Assembly (NCBI GenBank): GCA_948567375.1
Contig: OX419762.1
Location: 24,940,608 to 25,004,607 of the forward strand
Source of the DNA: Lunularia cruciata
Taxonomy: Eukaryota > Streptophyta > Marchantiopsida > Lunulariales > Lunulariaceae
Reading direction: 5' to 3'
DNA: 64,000 nucleotides
The stretch's first letter is position 1; every line of letters starts with the position of its first letter. The notes under the pieces were generated by a model. The model was not told where the DNA came from, searched no databases, and saw nothing but the letters and a program-made list of their open reading frames with translations. A program made the translations under genes and the position numbers. Positions 42,354 through 53,780 of the stretch are shown here, piece after piece.

Positions 42354-43024
42354 TGGAGCATTTGCAGTACGATGTTGTTCAGTATTCAAATTTCTGAAAA
42401 TAGATAAAGTGAAGTGCTGCTCTCAGTACTCGTCGCTTAAGCTTAATTCCAATTGTCAATTTTGTGTTTGTAGTTGTGAGTGTGTGGAGAATTCCGAAGA
42501 GCAAGTCAGTGTGTCTGTAGATGTTGGATTTTGCAGCCTTGATCTTCATTCTGTGTGTTTGATCCTGAGTGAAGTGCATCGGAGCAATGCCTTGACAGAT
42601 TTGAGAGGAATTGTAGTGTTGGTAGTATTCTGCATTTGTGAGTGTAGCACGAAGTTGATGTGAAGCAATTTCAATCGAGGAAGTTGTACCTTCAGTGGAG
42701 GGGTGGAACACAATTCTGAGGTGAAATTGATCTTCGTAGTGAAGTGCCGTCTTTGGGAGAATTTGAATCATCACAATCAAGAGTTGTTTGGACAGAATTT
42801 GCTATGTTGTGATTATGTGTGTGTATTCGTGACAAGTTGACAAGATTATGAGCTTGTTACTCTCTTTTGGGTGTAGTTTCTACCTAAGGGATTAAAGAAG
42901 AAATCAAGAAGAATTGCAATTGTGACTTTTGACTTTGTATTTGACCAATTCTGGATAGTATCTCTACGGGAATGAACTTTACTTACCCGATTACTGCAAA
43001 AGTGATATTTGCCGGGTTGTCACA

Positions 43025-43681
43025 ATGGAGTACTAGTAGATGGTCCAAAGTACAAAAGCCTGATTTGAAACCAACTTGGCACTTAGCTCGGATTTTGTAC
43101 TTTCAGCCCAAGTACTCAATCTAGACTTCAAAATTTGACCATATGACTTGGAAAAGGTACTTCCAACTAGTATGGTATGGTAATTGGTGACAACATTTTG
43201 CTGGCCAGACTTGTGAATAAGAACTACCTTCTTCAAACACCATCTATCAAGGAAGCCACACCTGATTGCTTCATTCAAGAGAGAAGTGAGTACTAAAATC
43301 AAATGATTGTTGCTCCATTTCAAAAGTTCAAAACAAACTCCATCAAGATCTTCAGCCTTACCATTGGCCAACTTCTTGAGCTGGTACTTGACATCAACTT
43401 AGAGATAGTGAAAGGAGATCTAAGGCTAGGTGCCATGCTTGGAGCATCAGGGATAAATATATATCCTTGACATAGTTACAAAGCTCCTTCAAGTCTTGTA
43501 ATGAGGATGAAGATCTAACAACAACCTTCTTGCAAAAAGCCTTGGCATTGCTCCTCAGTTCAATGCTCAGCTCAGCCCCCTTAATCTAAAAAATGCTCTC
43601 TTCTTACACCTCACCAACTTTCTATAAAAGACAAAAGCAAGTTTCTATACAATCTGATCAAGAGATCTATCTATAGCTTTG
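43025..43681 (-). pseudogene. LINE region before RT and RT N-terminus
   Basis: On the minus strand ARIKAIDRSLDQIV and FYRKLVRCKKRAFF lead into ANGKAEDLDGVCFELLKWSN, TSLLNEAIRCGFLDRWCLKK and VVLIHKSG, the N-terminal fingers of LINE RT. The upstream continuation is at 51032; the ATCCT at 43682-43686 and 51027-51031 marks the insertion of the short LTR, and the LINE frame continues across it. The downstream continuation is at 39328. Confidence 0.85.
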
Positions 43682-44336
43682 ATCCTATAGTGACAACCCG
43701 ACAAATATCACTTTTGCAGTAATCAGGTAAGTAAAGTTCATTCCCGCATAGATACAATTCAGAATTGGTCAAATACAAAGTCAAACAGTAACAATGTAGT
43801 TCTTCTTGGTTGCGTCTTTAATCTCTCAGGTAGAAAAACCACCTAGAAGAGAGTAACAAGCATTGACTCGTAGTCTTGTCACAAATTCACACTTCTTAAT
43901 CACAACTCCATCAAATCTTTCCAAAAAATCTTGATTGTGATGATTCAGGCTCTCTCAAAAATGACACTTCAATGCAAAATGACTTTGCCTCAGAATTTTG
44001 TTCCACCCTTCCACTGAAGGCATAACTTCCTCGATTGAAATTGCTTCATATCAACTTTGCACTGCACTCACAAATGTAGAATACTACCAACACTACAATT
44101 CCTCTCAAATCTGTCAAGGCATTGCTTTGATTACATTTCACTCAAGATCAAACATACAGAATGAAGATCAAGGCTGTGGAATCTAACATCCAACAAACAC
44201 TTTGACTTGCACTTTGAAATTCTCCACACACTCACAAACACAAGCATAATGTTGATAGTCAGAATCAAGCTCAAGCAATGAGCACTGCTTCACAATACTT
44301 TGCTTTATCTATTCTCAAAAATAATGAGCACTAAAC

Positions 44337-45028
44337 TGTAACACCCATTTGTGCATGTGTGTGGTATTGTGATATTTAGCTTGGTATTACAAGTACTTAA
44401 GAGATATTATTTATATAGAGATAAAGGATGGTTCTATATTAGTCATGGTTAGCTAAAGTTGGTCATAGCTAAGATAGAGAGGACCTTACTTTAGAGGAAG
44501 TAGAAAAGATGAGCACCACTATTTTAGATTTTAGTGTGTTGACTTGGTATTATTCCTAGGTGTTTGGCTTCGAGGAAAGAGTTGAGAACTCTTGGGCTCG
44601 CAAGCCTTTTTGTTTTGGATTCTTCTTTAGTCCAAGGATAGCCCATGTGAAAGAATCCTTGACTTAGTGGTTGGGTCCAGATAAGACCACATGCTTAGTG
44701 GAATATGCCCATGTGAATGGATATTCCTTTCTACTTTTTGACTTTACTTGACTTTTAGTCTAGTAACTTGAGTTACTATGGTAATTAGTAACTTTAGTAC
44801 GTAACTATTTCACAAGTATATAAATAGGGGGTGAGAAGGTACTCATCATCCTTTCATTTGCAACTATCTCTCTCTCATTGAGTTTTCTAGTGAGCAATGT
44901 CTTGAGTCTTGGAGTGTTAGCCTTGGAGGAGTATGATGGAGTTCGGGTTCCTTGCCTTCTTAGTCCATGGTGCACTACCATAATAGCCATTAGAGGTTCA
45001 TCCTGAGTGAGAGACAGGCTGGCTCACA
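44337..45028 (+). mobile_element. 5' LTR (692 bp)
   Basis: Starts TGTAACACCCATTTGTGC and ends GGCTGGCTCACA. A TATA-like ATATAAATAG lies at about 44818-44827, with ACTCATCATCC and a CT-repeat following. Similar over its length to 28323-29012 and 29219-29912. Confidence 0.88.
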
Positions 45029-45032
45029 TTTT

Positions 45033-45050
45033 TGGTTCCGTTGTCGGGAC
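45033..45050 (+). other. Primer-binding site, degenerate tRNA-Asp type
   Basis: TGGTTCCGTTGTCGGGAC, four bases after the LTR. It agrees with the tRNA-Asp complement at 13 of 18 positions, and with the sister copy at 29197 at 17 of 18, so the departure is shared by the family rather than decay of one copy. Confidence 0.6.
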
Positions 45051-45765
45051 CTCTCTAGAAGGCAAGACAATGTTCCGCGTTCAATTCTACGTTAGGCAGA
45101 AGGAGGCTATGAGAGCTCACTTGGAGAGAACATTAGGAGAGGAGAGGGCTGAACTTATGTTAGAGAACCGACCAACCAAGATCCATTTGTACACACTGTA
45201 GTTCATTATGATGTCTTTGAGGTGATTTTGTACATCTTGTGCACATGAGAGGAATTGGAGAGATTGCGTGAGGTGGATTGCAGATTTTGGGGATTAAGAT
45301 GATTTTGGGTAAAATCTCAAGTTTGAGATCTGGACTTGAAATTTCTAAACATGATAGCTTAGGTTATCTTTCAGTTAGCACACTTAACATTATTGTAAGA
45401 GCTACTATGCACATTGGGCTAGAATTTTTGAAAGTTGATAGGGTAAAGTGCTAGTGCAACTGCATGCTCTCTGGAAAATTTTACAGAGTCTGCCATTTCT
45501 TTAATTTCTAGTGAATTGTACTGAAAAATTCCAAGAAAATTCAGTGCATTGTATTCTACCTGCTATCATAAAAATTAGAGAGAGATCAATCTTGCACAGG
45601 GAGTTATGAGTTTTTGAAGTGAAGGGGGTGGTTTTCAGACCAAATCTGAAATATGTGTGCTGAATAGAAAGGTGTCTAGGCAAAATGGCTCAATGAAAAG
45701 ATCTGAAATTTTGCAGGGAGGGACTCCCTAGAGTTGTAATCAAGTGTGGGAAATTTCAAAGGACT

Positions 45766-46370
45766 GTGATGTACTGGTTGGGAGATTTGAGTGACATTGT
45801 GAGAAAGGGTCAATTCTGCACAGTGGAGATCTCATGCATGAGGAGTTTGAGATCAACAAAAAGCATGTTTGAGTGTTTAGATTCATCTTGGGAACATGGA
45901 GTGTCGTCAAGAGTGGAAATTGAGATTATGCAAGGTTCTTCAAGGGTTTGAGGTGATTGTAGGGGTGGATTTGAGGAAAAGAGATTTTACAATAGAATTT
46001 GAAGAGAGTGTCGAGAGGATCCAAAAACCTACACCACTTGGAGGAAAGAGTGAGTCCAAGTGCTTTCTGTGTGGAGAGAAGGGACATAAGGCAAGTTCAT
46101 GTCCATTGACCTTTGAGAGCAAGAGATTGAGGGAAAGGAGAGGCTTACTTGACTTGGGTTTGCATGTTGGACCTTCTTCACCAAGATTGGGAGGGAGAAG
46201 ATCTAAGACCAAGGGAGTTGTGTGAGGTTTGTGGAGTGGAAGGACTTCCAAAAGGACATGAGTGTAGTGGAGTAAAATCACTTTTGGAGACTTTGGTGAA
46301 GATCTTGGAGAGAGTCTTAGTACAGCTACAGAAATACTACGACCTTTCATCAGCTAGTTCTCAAGATTAG
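45766..46370 (+). pseudogene. Upstream zinc-knuckle ORF of the gypsy element
   Basis: The main frame (45896-46225) has GFEVIVGVDLRKRDFTIEFE, a CCHC knuckle CFLCGEKGHKASSC (CX2CX4HX4C at about 46060-46101), then a basic Arg/Ser-rich stretch. In the next frame (46149-46370) a second Cys/His motif follows, CEVCGVEGLPKGHEC (CX2CX9HX1C), and a Leu-rich helix. It lies between the LTR and the main gag and is separate from the gag knuckle. Extra ORFs before gag are known in Tat-type elements; I do not recognise this one. Confidence 0.55.
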
Positions 46371-46609
46371 TGATGAAGATAATCTTTCAACTTATGGATA
46401 AACTATCCATGAGGGTTCGATTAATATGCACTCTACGATTTGATGTTGCTATAGAAATCTTGGAGCAACCTGAACCTTTTGTGTTCCCTAGGGTGGATTA
46501 CTCTCAAATTGTGTTAGTCATGTATATACTCTATCAGTTATAGAGTGAGAGAAAAGAAAAGAGGAAAAAAATAAATTTTGAGAGAACAAAAAGATAGTGA
46601 GAGGTTAAG

Positions 46610-47600
46610 ATGGGGAAACTTCCGGTTTTCTTTGGCAAGGATGGAGAAGATGTGGAGGCCTTTGTGAGAGACTTCAAGAGAGCTTGCATAGGAAACAATG
46701 AGAGGAGGAAGAATGAGTGGGCCTCATTATTACCAGATTTCTTTGAGGATGCAGTACTTACATGGTATGAGTCAGAATACCAAAAGAGAGAGAGGAGAGA
46801 TGAGGAAGAGGAGTCTTGGGAGACTTTGGCTTCAACACTCATTGAGAACTTTCTTCCTGATGAGAGTTATGAGATATTGATGAGTGAGGTTACATTTCTC
46901 AAGCAAGGAGATGGAGAGAAAGTGAGAATCTATGTGGAAAGAGTGGAAAAGTTAGAGTCCAGATTTTGCATAGTGTTGAGGAAGGGTGGGGATGATGTGG
47001 AGACTACAATGATTGGCATAGGGGCCATGCTCACCAAGAATTTTGTGGGAGGGTTGAGACCACAAATTAAGCAAGGTGAGATATGAGAAACCTTCTTCCA
47101 AGGTTGACGCTATCAAGATCACAATTTGTATGGAGGAGAGTTTGGAAGGGGATGAGAGTGATTTGGTGGTGAAGGAGGTTGTGCATCCTCCTCAAAGCTA
47201 CAAGTATGGTGGAACTTCTGATACTTTGGTGACAAGGGTTGCACCACAAGTAGTAGTTTCTCTAATTCTTGCAACTCCACCAAAGGATCCACTTCAAACC
47301 ATCATAGAACAACTTGCGGATCTCAAGATCAATGTGGTGCAACTATGGGAGAAGAGAGAGGTGGATCAAAATGTAGGGAGAGGGCCTAAGAGTTATGGAA
47401 ACTATCCATATAGAGGAGTTCAACCAGCCAACAATTTCAATGATAGAAATTGTTTTGGTTGTGGAGGAAGAGGCCATATCCAAAGGAATTGCCCAAATTC
47501 CACTTACCATGGAGGAAGGGTTATGAGGGAGCCAATAGAGGGAAAGAGGGTGGTAGTGAAACCCAAGTGGCTCCTAATCCAAACAAAGGTAAGGGGATAG
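46610..47600 (+). pseudogene. Ty3/gypsy gag (single frameshift)
   Basis: MGKLPVFFGKDGEDVEAFVR, EDAVLTWYESEYQKRERR, DGEKVRIYVERVEKLESRFC and GIGAMLTKNFVGGLRPQI form the gag core up to 47086. A frameshift near 47070-47080 leads to the second part with DPLQTIIEQLADLKINVVQL and the knuckle NCFGCGGRGHIQRNC (CX2CX4HX4C) near 47450-47495. A second frameshift near 47520 connects it to protease. Apart from these it is well preserved. Confidence 0.85.
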
Positions 47601-48469
47601 CATCCATAGATGTGGTGGAGAGCAAGTATGAGAAGGGAGAGTGCTCAAACTCCAAGAGTCTTAATTTGGAGCTTTTGGCACAAGAGAAGAAGAGAGCTCA
47701 TTTTGCAGAGGATGTTCACTCTTCTCAAGGATTTACTCCAAGCAAGGATACTCCTATGTCTACTAGGAGCACTTGCACCTCAACACCATCAACAACAAAG
47801 ACTCCAAGGAAGAAGTTGGAGATGGAGGATTTCTTGATTTCAAAGCAACAATGGAACTACAATGTGTTTGAGGATGTTGGTAGTCACAAGGCTAACATCA
47901 CAGTGGGCCAATTGATTGTTTTGAACCCTACCTTGAAAAAGGAGCTAAGAGGTGGTTTGACTTCTACAAGGAGCAAGAGGAAGAAGAAGGCAAAAGTTCT
48001 AGTATCAATGGGGGTGGTGGATGCCAAGCCATCACCATGGGAGACTTGTGAATATGCCTCTAAGATTGACGTGAGAGTGAATGGTCACAACATCAAGGAT
48101 GCATTGGTTGATGGAGGATCAGCAATAAATGCCATGTCAGAAAGGTTGATGAAGAAGTTGGGTATGATATCCTCAAGACCTTCAACATTTGTGGTGAACA
48201 TGGCAAATAAGCAACAAGTTCAACCAATAGGAGTGATGGATAAAGTGGTAGTTTCAATTATGGGAGTTCAAAATCTCATGACTTTCCAAGTCTTGAAGGA
48301 TTCAAGCTATGACTTACTTCTTGGGAGGCTATGGTTGAGAGCAGCACGCACAACTGATCGATGGCACAAAGGGTACTTGAGGATTGGGCCAACAAACCAT
48401 AGAGTCACAGTTCCTGTGACTAACACCACCAACACTTCACATTCAGATACACCATCTTCTGGTTATTAG
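47520..48469 (+). pseudogene. Ty3/gypsy gag end and aspartic protease
   Basis: An open frame from the glycine-rich end of gag through a Lys/Thr/Ser-rich linker into protease: YASKIDVRVNGHNIKDALVD, then GGSAINAMSERLMKKLGM. The active-site triad reads Asp-Gly-Gly instead of the usual Asp-Ser/Thr-Gly. IGVMDKVVVSIMGV and SYDLLLGRLWLRAA follow, the latter being the flap-distal hydrophobic-Gly motif (LLLGR). A stop at 48467 precedes an acidic linker leading to RT. Confidence 0.82.
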
Positions 48470-48659
48470 GAATCAGATTTTGAAGAAGGAGCTTCAGGTG
48501 TGGACACAAGCATGGAAGAGGAGACTTCCATGGAGGAGGATGAATCTGAATCTGATTTAGATGTGTATCCTTTGTGTGCTATGGATTTTGCACCTAAGCT
48601 AGAGGTTTTGAAGGACCCAGACAAATCACCATTGACACTTGAGAAGGTAAAGAGAGAAG

Positions 48660-49862
48660 GTTAGCTACCCTCAAGTATGGCCCAAATGTTACCAAGGAGG
48701 AGAAGGTGAGATTTGAGGAGATTTTCTGCAAGTTCATCCATGTGTTCACTTTTAGTTACAAGGATTTGAAGGAAGTCACCTTGGAGGAGCACAAGATAGA
48801 GGTGGAGTCACATGCAAGACCAATCCGCCAAAAGCAATGTCGCATTAGCCCACCAATATCTTTGGTTGTGAAGGAGGAGATTGATAAGCTCAAGGAGGCT
48901 GGATTTATCTTTGAGGTAGAGATTTCAGAATGGGTGTCTACAATTGTCATTGTGAAGAAAAAAAAGAATGGCAAGCTTCGGGTATGTGTGGATTACAAGA
49001 AGTTCAATGTTGTTACCAAGAAGGACTACTATCCATTGCCATTCATTGATGAGATCTTGGAGGAGGTTGTAGGTCATGAGAGGTATAGTTTTGGAGATGG
49101 TTATAGTGCATATAACCAAATCAAGATTGCACCAAAGCATCAACAACTCACCACATTCACCACACCTTGGGGAACTTACGCTTTCAAGGTCATGCCTTTT
49201 GGGCTTTGCAATGCTCCAGCCACATTCCAACGGTTCATGAACAAGGTATTTGAACCTTTCATTGGGAAATTTGTGAGAGACTTTATTGATGACTTTTGTG
49301 TCTATGGAAGCAAGGAGGAGCACTTTGAGCACCTAATCAAAGTCTTGCAATGCTTGGATGAGGCAAATGCATCACTCAACCCAGAGAAGTGCATTTTTGG
49401 ATGTGAAGAAGGTCTACTTTTGGGGCACATCATCTCCAAGGATAGAATAGCAGTTGATCCTGAGAAGGTGAGGAAAATCTCAGACCTTCCATTCCCTTCA
49501 AGCTTGACAAAGTTACGCCAATTCTTGGGGATGGTTGGATACTATAGGAGGTTCATCTTCTCATTTTACAAGAAGGCTTATGCATTGACCATCTACATGA
49601 AGAAGGGTGTAGATTACATGGTGATTTTGGAGGACAAGGAGGCTCTCAAAGCTTTTGAGAAGCTCAAGCAATCCTTTGTTGTAGCTCCAATTCTTGCTAA
49701 ACCTGATTGGAGTAAGCCTTTCATCCTCTACACTGATGCTTTTAATGTAGCTATAGGATGCACTCTTAGTGAATTAGACCAAGATGGGCATGATCATCCA
49801 ATAGCTTATGCTAGTTGGCAGATGGTTTCAGCAGAGAAGAACTACTCTGTCACGGAGAACTA
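48660..49862 (+). pseudogene. Ty3/gypsy reverse transcriptase, start of RNase H; 3' truncated
   Basis: Continuous frame of ~386 codons from MRFEEIFCKF at 48706. Domains: pre-RT HKIEVESHARPIRQKQCRIS (29-48), fingers KLRVCVDYKKFNVVTKKDYY (90-109), first catalytic Asp in FGDGYSAYNQI (129-139), MPFGLCNAPATFQRFMNKVF (163-182), catalytic FIDDFCVYG (193-201, Asp195-Asp196; the more usual residue is Tyr/Val before Asp-Asp), thumb LRQFLGMVGYYRRFI (270-284), connection AKPDWSKPFILYTDA (331-345, RNase H Asp344) and AEKNYSVTE (376-384), where it is cut. Without the RNase H end and integrase it cannot be autonomous. Confidence 0.9.
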
Positions 49863-49989
49863 CTCTTAAATAGTGAAGCAATCGATAGTTATCTTCTTAA
49901 TGTACCTCTTCCTAACAACTCTACAAACCTGCAGATACAAAATGACAATGCACCTCTTCATATCTGCCTCTTCAAATCTCAAAAACTAT

Positions 49990-50305
49990 TACTAATCCGA
50001 TCCGATGTCTACTTCTTCCTTGGCTTTCAACCCGAACCCGAAGTAACTTCACTCTCTACTACTCTATCCTCGGGTTTCACAACTACTAATTCCTCTACCA
50101 AATCTAACGGTTCTCTTTCATGATCTGCAATTCCACTAGTAGGTAATCTATCTAACTCCTTATCTCTCGACCCATTCTTCTCTAAAGTCTCCAATGGTAA
50201 CTCCAAAGACATCTGCACTCCTACTTCATCTACTTCAGGTTTTACTACTATCAATTCCTTTACTAATTCTACTATGTCATCATCAAGAATTGTAATTGAA
50301 AGCAT
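49990..50305 (-). pseudogene. Tail domain of the LTR-borne protein (short class)
   Basis: From 50305: MLSITILDDDIVELVKELIV, GVQMSLELPLETLEKNGSRD and LVEELVVVKPEDRVVESEV, open for about 92 codons. Counterpart of 30294-30608 and 56070-56351. Confidence 0.55.
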
Positions 50306-51031
50306 GGGTACACTATCTACACCTTCAATTTGTAACCCACATTCCCCTAATCACTCATGTAACTGAACCAAAGACACTTACAATCTGATCTTGCACTTCA
50401 AGTTTATTCACTACTACTACTTCTCCTTCAATTCATGTTCCATCTTCAATAAGAACTAAAATTGAAATCATGGGTATCCTAACTATCTTCTTTCCCTACT
50501 CTAACTTCCTTTGATCCCTCTAGCAAAACTCCCAAAGTCACCTTCACTACACTCTGAGGTCCAACTTCCTTGGGTTGAATCATATTTGTCTTGAGGCAAA
50601 GTCTTTAGACTCGAAGTCCAAAGTCCAAAGTCACATTGACCCAAAGACACCAAACTACTTTGTACATTTACTCCCGAAATTCAAATGCTTGTAACTTCTT
50701 GTACAAACCTTCAAACTTTGCAATTTTGGTAGCAATGGAAATCCGTGAACGAGATGCTTCTAACGGGATATAGCATGCTTGATTTGGACTTGTGGTCATT
50801 GAGATATAGCCCCCGCAAGAATCTTGACCTGTAACTTCCATTCCTCTTTCAGGTCTGCCCTCTTTCAATCCTGGTTGAGTCCATCTTCATCTGACACAAA
50901 GTAGACTTCCTCGGACTTGATCAAAATACAAATTTCCTCTCATTTCTTCTCCATTTGGTTTCAATTTGGTTTCAGCAAGGCACTTCTTCCTTAAAACTCG
51001 TCCAAAATGAAAAATGTGGATATCGCATCCT

Positions 51032-52110
51032 TGCCATTGTATAATTTTCATCATACTACCTATTGCATGGAAGACTAAGTCTCTTCTTATTGGATGCTCT
51101 TGGATAATGAAATTGATGTAGATTAAAGAAGTCCATTGAATTGATCACTTTGCTATGGGAAATTAAAGCTCCATTCCATAGAACTCAACTTCTCTTGAAT
51201 AGCTTGTGGATATAAATCTCTCTTGTGAAAATCAAGATGGATTTTCTCTTTAGAGGCATGCTCAATAGGTAGTATGGTTCTATTGGAGCAAGGAAGAAGG
51301 ATGGTAAAGGATAGAAGAGCATGGTCAGATTTAGGTTGAGGATCAAAAATAGCAAAATCAAAGACAAAGTGTATATCACTAGGTGAGATCAGCATGTAAC
51401 CTATGATGCTTTATCCACCATAAGCAAAGCATGTGTTCTTGTAATCGCACAAAATTGAGAGAGTCCATTTAGGATCTTCCAACTTCAAGAGGTACAAAAG
51501 CTCAAAAAATGCTTACTCATGGGATTGCACATCAGATCTCGAGAAGAATGGGACCAAGCTTTAGAATCATCCATCAAGATATGAATAGAGTTATTCTCAA
51601 GGTCACTAAACTTAGGAATTTGAGAAGCTTGGATCCTAGCATTAAAATTACCAAGAACAAGTGATACACTTTACTTTGAAACTCAAACACATCCTTTGTC
51701 AAGGAATGGAAAGGTTGCATGGTGTTGAGAGATTTACTTGAGTAAATTGGTGATGTCAATGGAGCAAAGTAGCAAAATGCAAGGTGAAACAACTCCTCCA
51801 ATCTACAACCATTGATATTGCACACTTGAGTCTTGGTCTATCAAAGAGACTGAATACTCAGGGCCAAATCTGACATAAGTAGAAATACCTCCAAAGCAAC
51901 TTCCTCTATGTTGCCTCCGCTTGTTCCAAGTTGAACCAACAAGAATGAGTCCTTCAATGTTTTGAATGGTGTTCCCCTCATGTTCCCATGTCTCCACAAG
52001 ATTGATCATATCAGCATTATCTCACAAAGGCTTAGCACTCAAGTACTTGATGTGTGTGAGCCCATGAACATTCCAACACAACACTCTAAGGGTCTGGAAT
52101 TGCTATGCAA
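51032..52110 (-). pseudogene. LINE endonuclease domain (APE-like), ORF2 start
   Basis: From about 52110 on the minus strand: CWNVHGLTHIKYLSAK-like start, NLVETWEHEGN (the conserved Glu of LINE endonucleases), CFGGISTYVR, then near the end PQPKSDHALLSFTI (the Ser-Asp-His catalytic motif, at about 51330). Several stops and frameshifts. It continues at 43681. Confidence 0.8.
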
Positions 52111-52930
52111 AAGTTGATGGTTTCCTTTGGGTGATCATAGCTCTATTATCTCTCAAGAAGGCAACAAAACTTGCTTGTTGAGCTCTCTTCACCTTTGCTA
52201 TTTATCCCTTCCTCGTGTACAAAGTGAGAGGGATGAGATCATGGTCCAACTAGATGCACCTCCCTTTGAGTATAGCCTTGTTTGCCATCATAGAGTCCCT
52301 CTGAGTTTGTGAGCCAAACCTTACCAAAATGCTTCTTGGTTGTGCACCTTGTTGTCCCAATCTATATGCTTGCAAAATCAGAGGATCATGGACTCTCAAA
52401 GAATCAACAATAAACTCATGCACTATAGCCTTAAATCCTCAAGTTCTTCTTTCTAACAAGTTGGCTCTCCTTCTCAACCTCATGGTCCTGCAAGTAAGAG
52501 ATTTGAGCTACCTTAGTAGCTTAAGCATATGACTTCATCTTCACTTCCAATGTGTCCAAAATCTGTTGCAGCCCTCCACTTTATGTAGAAATATTGGTAG
52601 CTTGTGCTTTCAAAGAATCAACCTTCTTGGTAACATCAACCATCCCCTTGGCGGAGTCTTAAAGCAAACTTGTGCTCTTCTTGAGTTCTTAGATATCTTG
52701 GGTGACCAGATTCAAAGGCTCTTTCACAATCATGACCTCAGACTTTTCTGATTCCATGTCAGCCAAAAGAAGATCCATGCAATGGGACATAGGAGCAAAG
52801 AAGCTTTCAAGCTCTTTATGAAAGTCATTAGCCTTCCTATACATTTTAGCTAATTGTTGTTATCTTGTATCTATATCAGCAATATCCTGCACCATCTAAA
52901 GCTCTTCCATTGTGCCTAGGCATTAACTCA
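52111..52930 (-). pseudogene. LINE ORF1-like coiled-coil/RNA-binding remnant
   Basis: On the minus strand: NDFHKELESFFAPMSHCMDL, a heptad-like stretch (VTKKVDSLKAQATNIST, SGGLQQILDTLEVKMKSYA), then RKKNLRI, which resembles the start of the RNA-binding part of L1-type ORF1 proteins. It lies directly before the endonuclease, as ORF1 would. Heavily mutated, so the family match is tentative. Confidence 0.5.
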
Positions 52931-53780
52931 AGGTTTCAAGCAGAGCACCTAAAAACCTGGTTCTAATGAGGTAACAATCAGCTCATTTGGACATGTGAGG
53001 GCAAAGATATAAATTTCTAAATCTATATTTCACAACACCACCAAAGGCTGCAAAATTTGAGGTATCTTGAGAACCTCTTCTTTATTAATAAGTGAGAGCA
53101 AAGTGCATAGGAGTTGGAAAGTTGGTTTTAATGCCACAAAGAACACTCCATTTGGATCATTGAGTACCAAGATACAATGGTTTGAATCTACAACCTCCAC
53201 TACTAGAGTCTTTAAGAAAGGAAATAGGTTTTGGTTCCTTATACACATGTCCAAAATCTGCAATCTAGCACATAGTTAGAAGCTCTTGAAACAATGGTTC
53301 TAAAGCATCAAAAATTGTCTCATTTGGATGAGTAATGGTATAGAAGCAAGCTTCTAAATGAACATCTCTCAAGACCAAAGAATTTGAAACATTACACTTA
53401 ACCACAGAATTAGAATACTCATAATCCTGAAGGTATATCTTCAAACTCTAAATTCAAGGTTTCAATCAAAACAATAGGATATTTGCTTTGAGTAAAACAA
53501 AAAGTCACTTCATTTGAGGATTTGAGTGTAAAGATATGGCCTTCCTAATTTGCTTTGGTGAATTATGAGAATATGACATTCATAGAATTAGAATGCCCAT
53601 AACTTAGAGTCCATAACTCCAAACTCTACAATCTTGATCACATAAAATTTGCTTCAAAGCTCAAAAGATTGCAATCTAGGTAGATTTGGGAAGATTTTGG
53701 CAAGGCTCTTCTAACAAAACCAAAACTACAATGTTTGGACACTTAGGTGTTGAGATATGGCTTGCCAAAGGTTTGTGACT
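52931..53780. repeat. Degenerate repeats 5' of the LINE
   Basis: A module with TCATTTGGA, a short spacer and AAGATATGGCTTGC-like bases recurs at about 52974, 53144, 53312, 53504 and 53730. Spacing is irregular (168-226 bp) and similarity is low. Monomer-like repeats at the 5' end of a LINE can act as promoter units, but here this is only a position-based idea. Confidence 0.4.

Larger units (their letters stand above)
39329..43024 (+). mobile_element. Giant LTR, 3.70-kb copy inserted in a LINE
   Basis: Starts TGTGGTACCCACATTTTTTT and ends GCCGGGTTGTCACA. LINE RT sequence lies on both sides in matching order. No clear target duplication (AGATA left, ATGGA right). Layout: 0.4-kb leader, a ~2.5-kb reading frame, then a 0.8-kb 3' part with a TATA-like box. 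Best-preserved copy for the 3' half of the protein. Confidence 0.87.
44337..49862 (+). mobile_element. Ty3/gypsy of the 690-bp LTR family, best copy, 3' truncated
   Basis: 5' LTR (44337-45028), primer site (45033), leader, zinc-knuckle ORF (45766-46370), gag (46610-47600), protease (47520-48469) and RT with start of RNase H (48660-49862). RNase H breaks off a few codons after AEKNYSVTE, directly against the 5' part of the short giant LTR. Integrase and 3' LTR are missing, so a deletion happened after insertion. Confidence 0.9.
43687..51026 (-). mobile_element. Short-class giant LTR (~1.8 kb of its own), split by a gypsy
   Basis: Its own sequence is 43687-44336 (3' part) and 49863-51026 (5' part). 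The ends are GGGTTGTCACTAT at 43687 and GCGATATCCACATTTTTC at 51026, with ATCCT outside both. The LINE frame is open across the site when the insert and one ATCCT are ignored. The gypsy at 44337-49862 lies within it; about 25 bases of the LTR are missing at that junction. It resembles the complete short copy at 55304-57210. Confidence 0.82.

Noticed and set aside
43682-51031. Two separate giant-LTR fragments at 43.7-44.3 and 49.9-51.0 kb
   Set aside because: Same orientation, complementary extents, and a shared ATCCT duplication with a continuous LINE frame show they are one element split by a gypsy.
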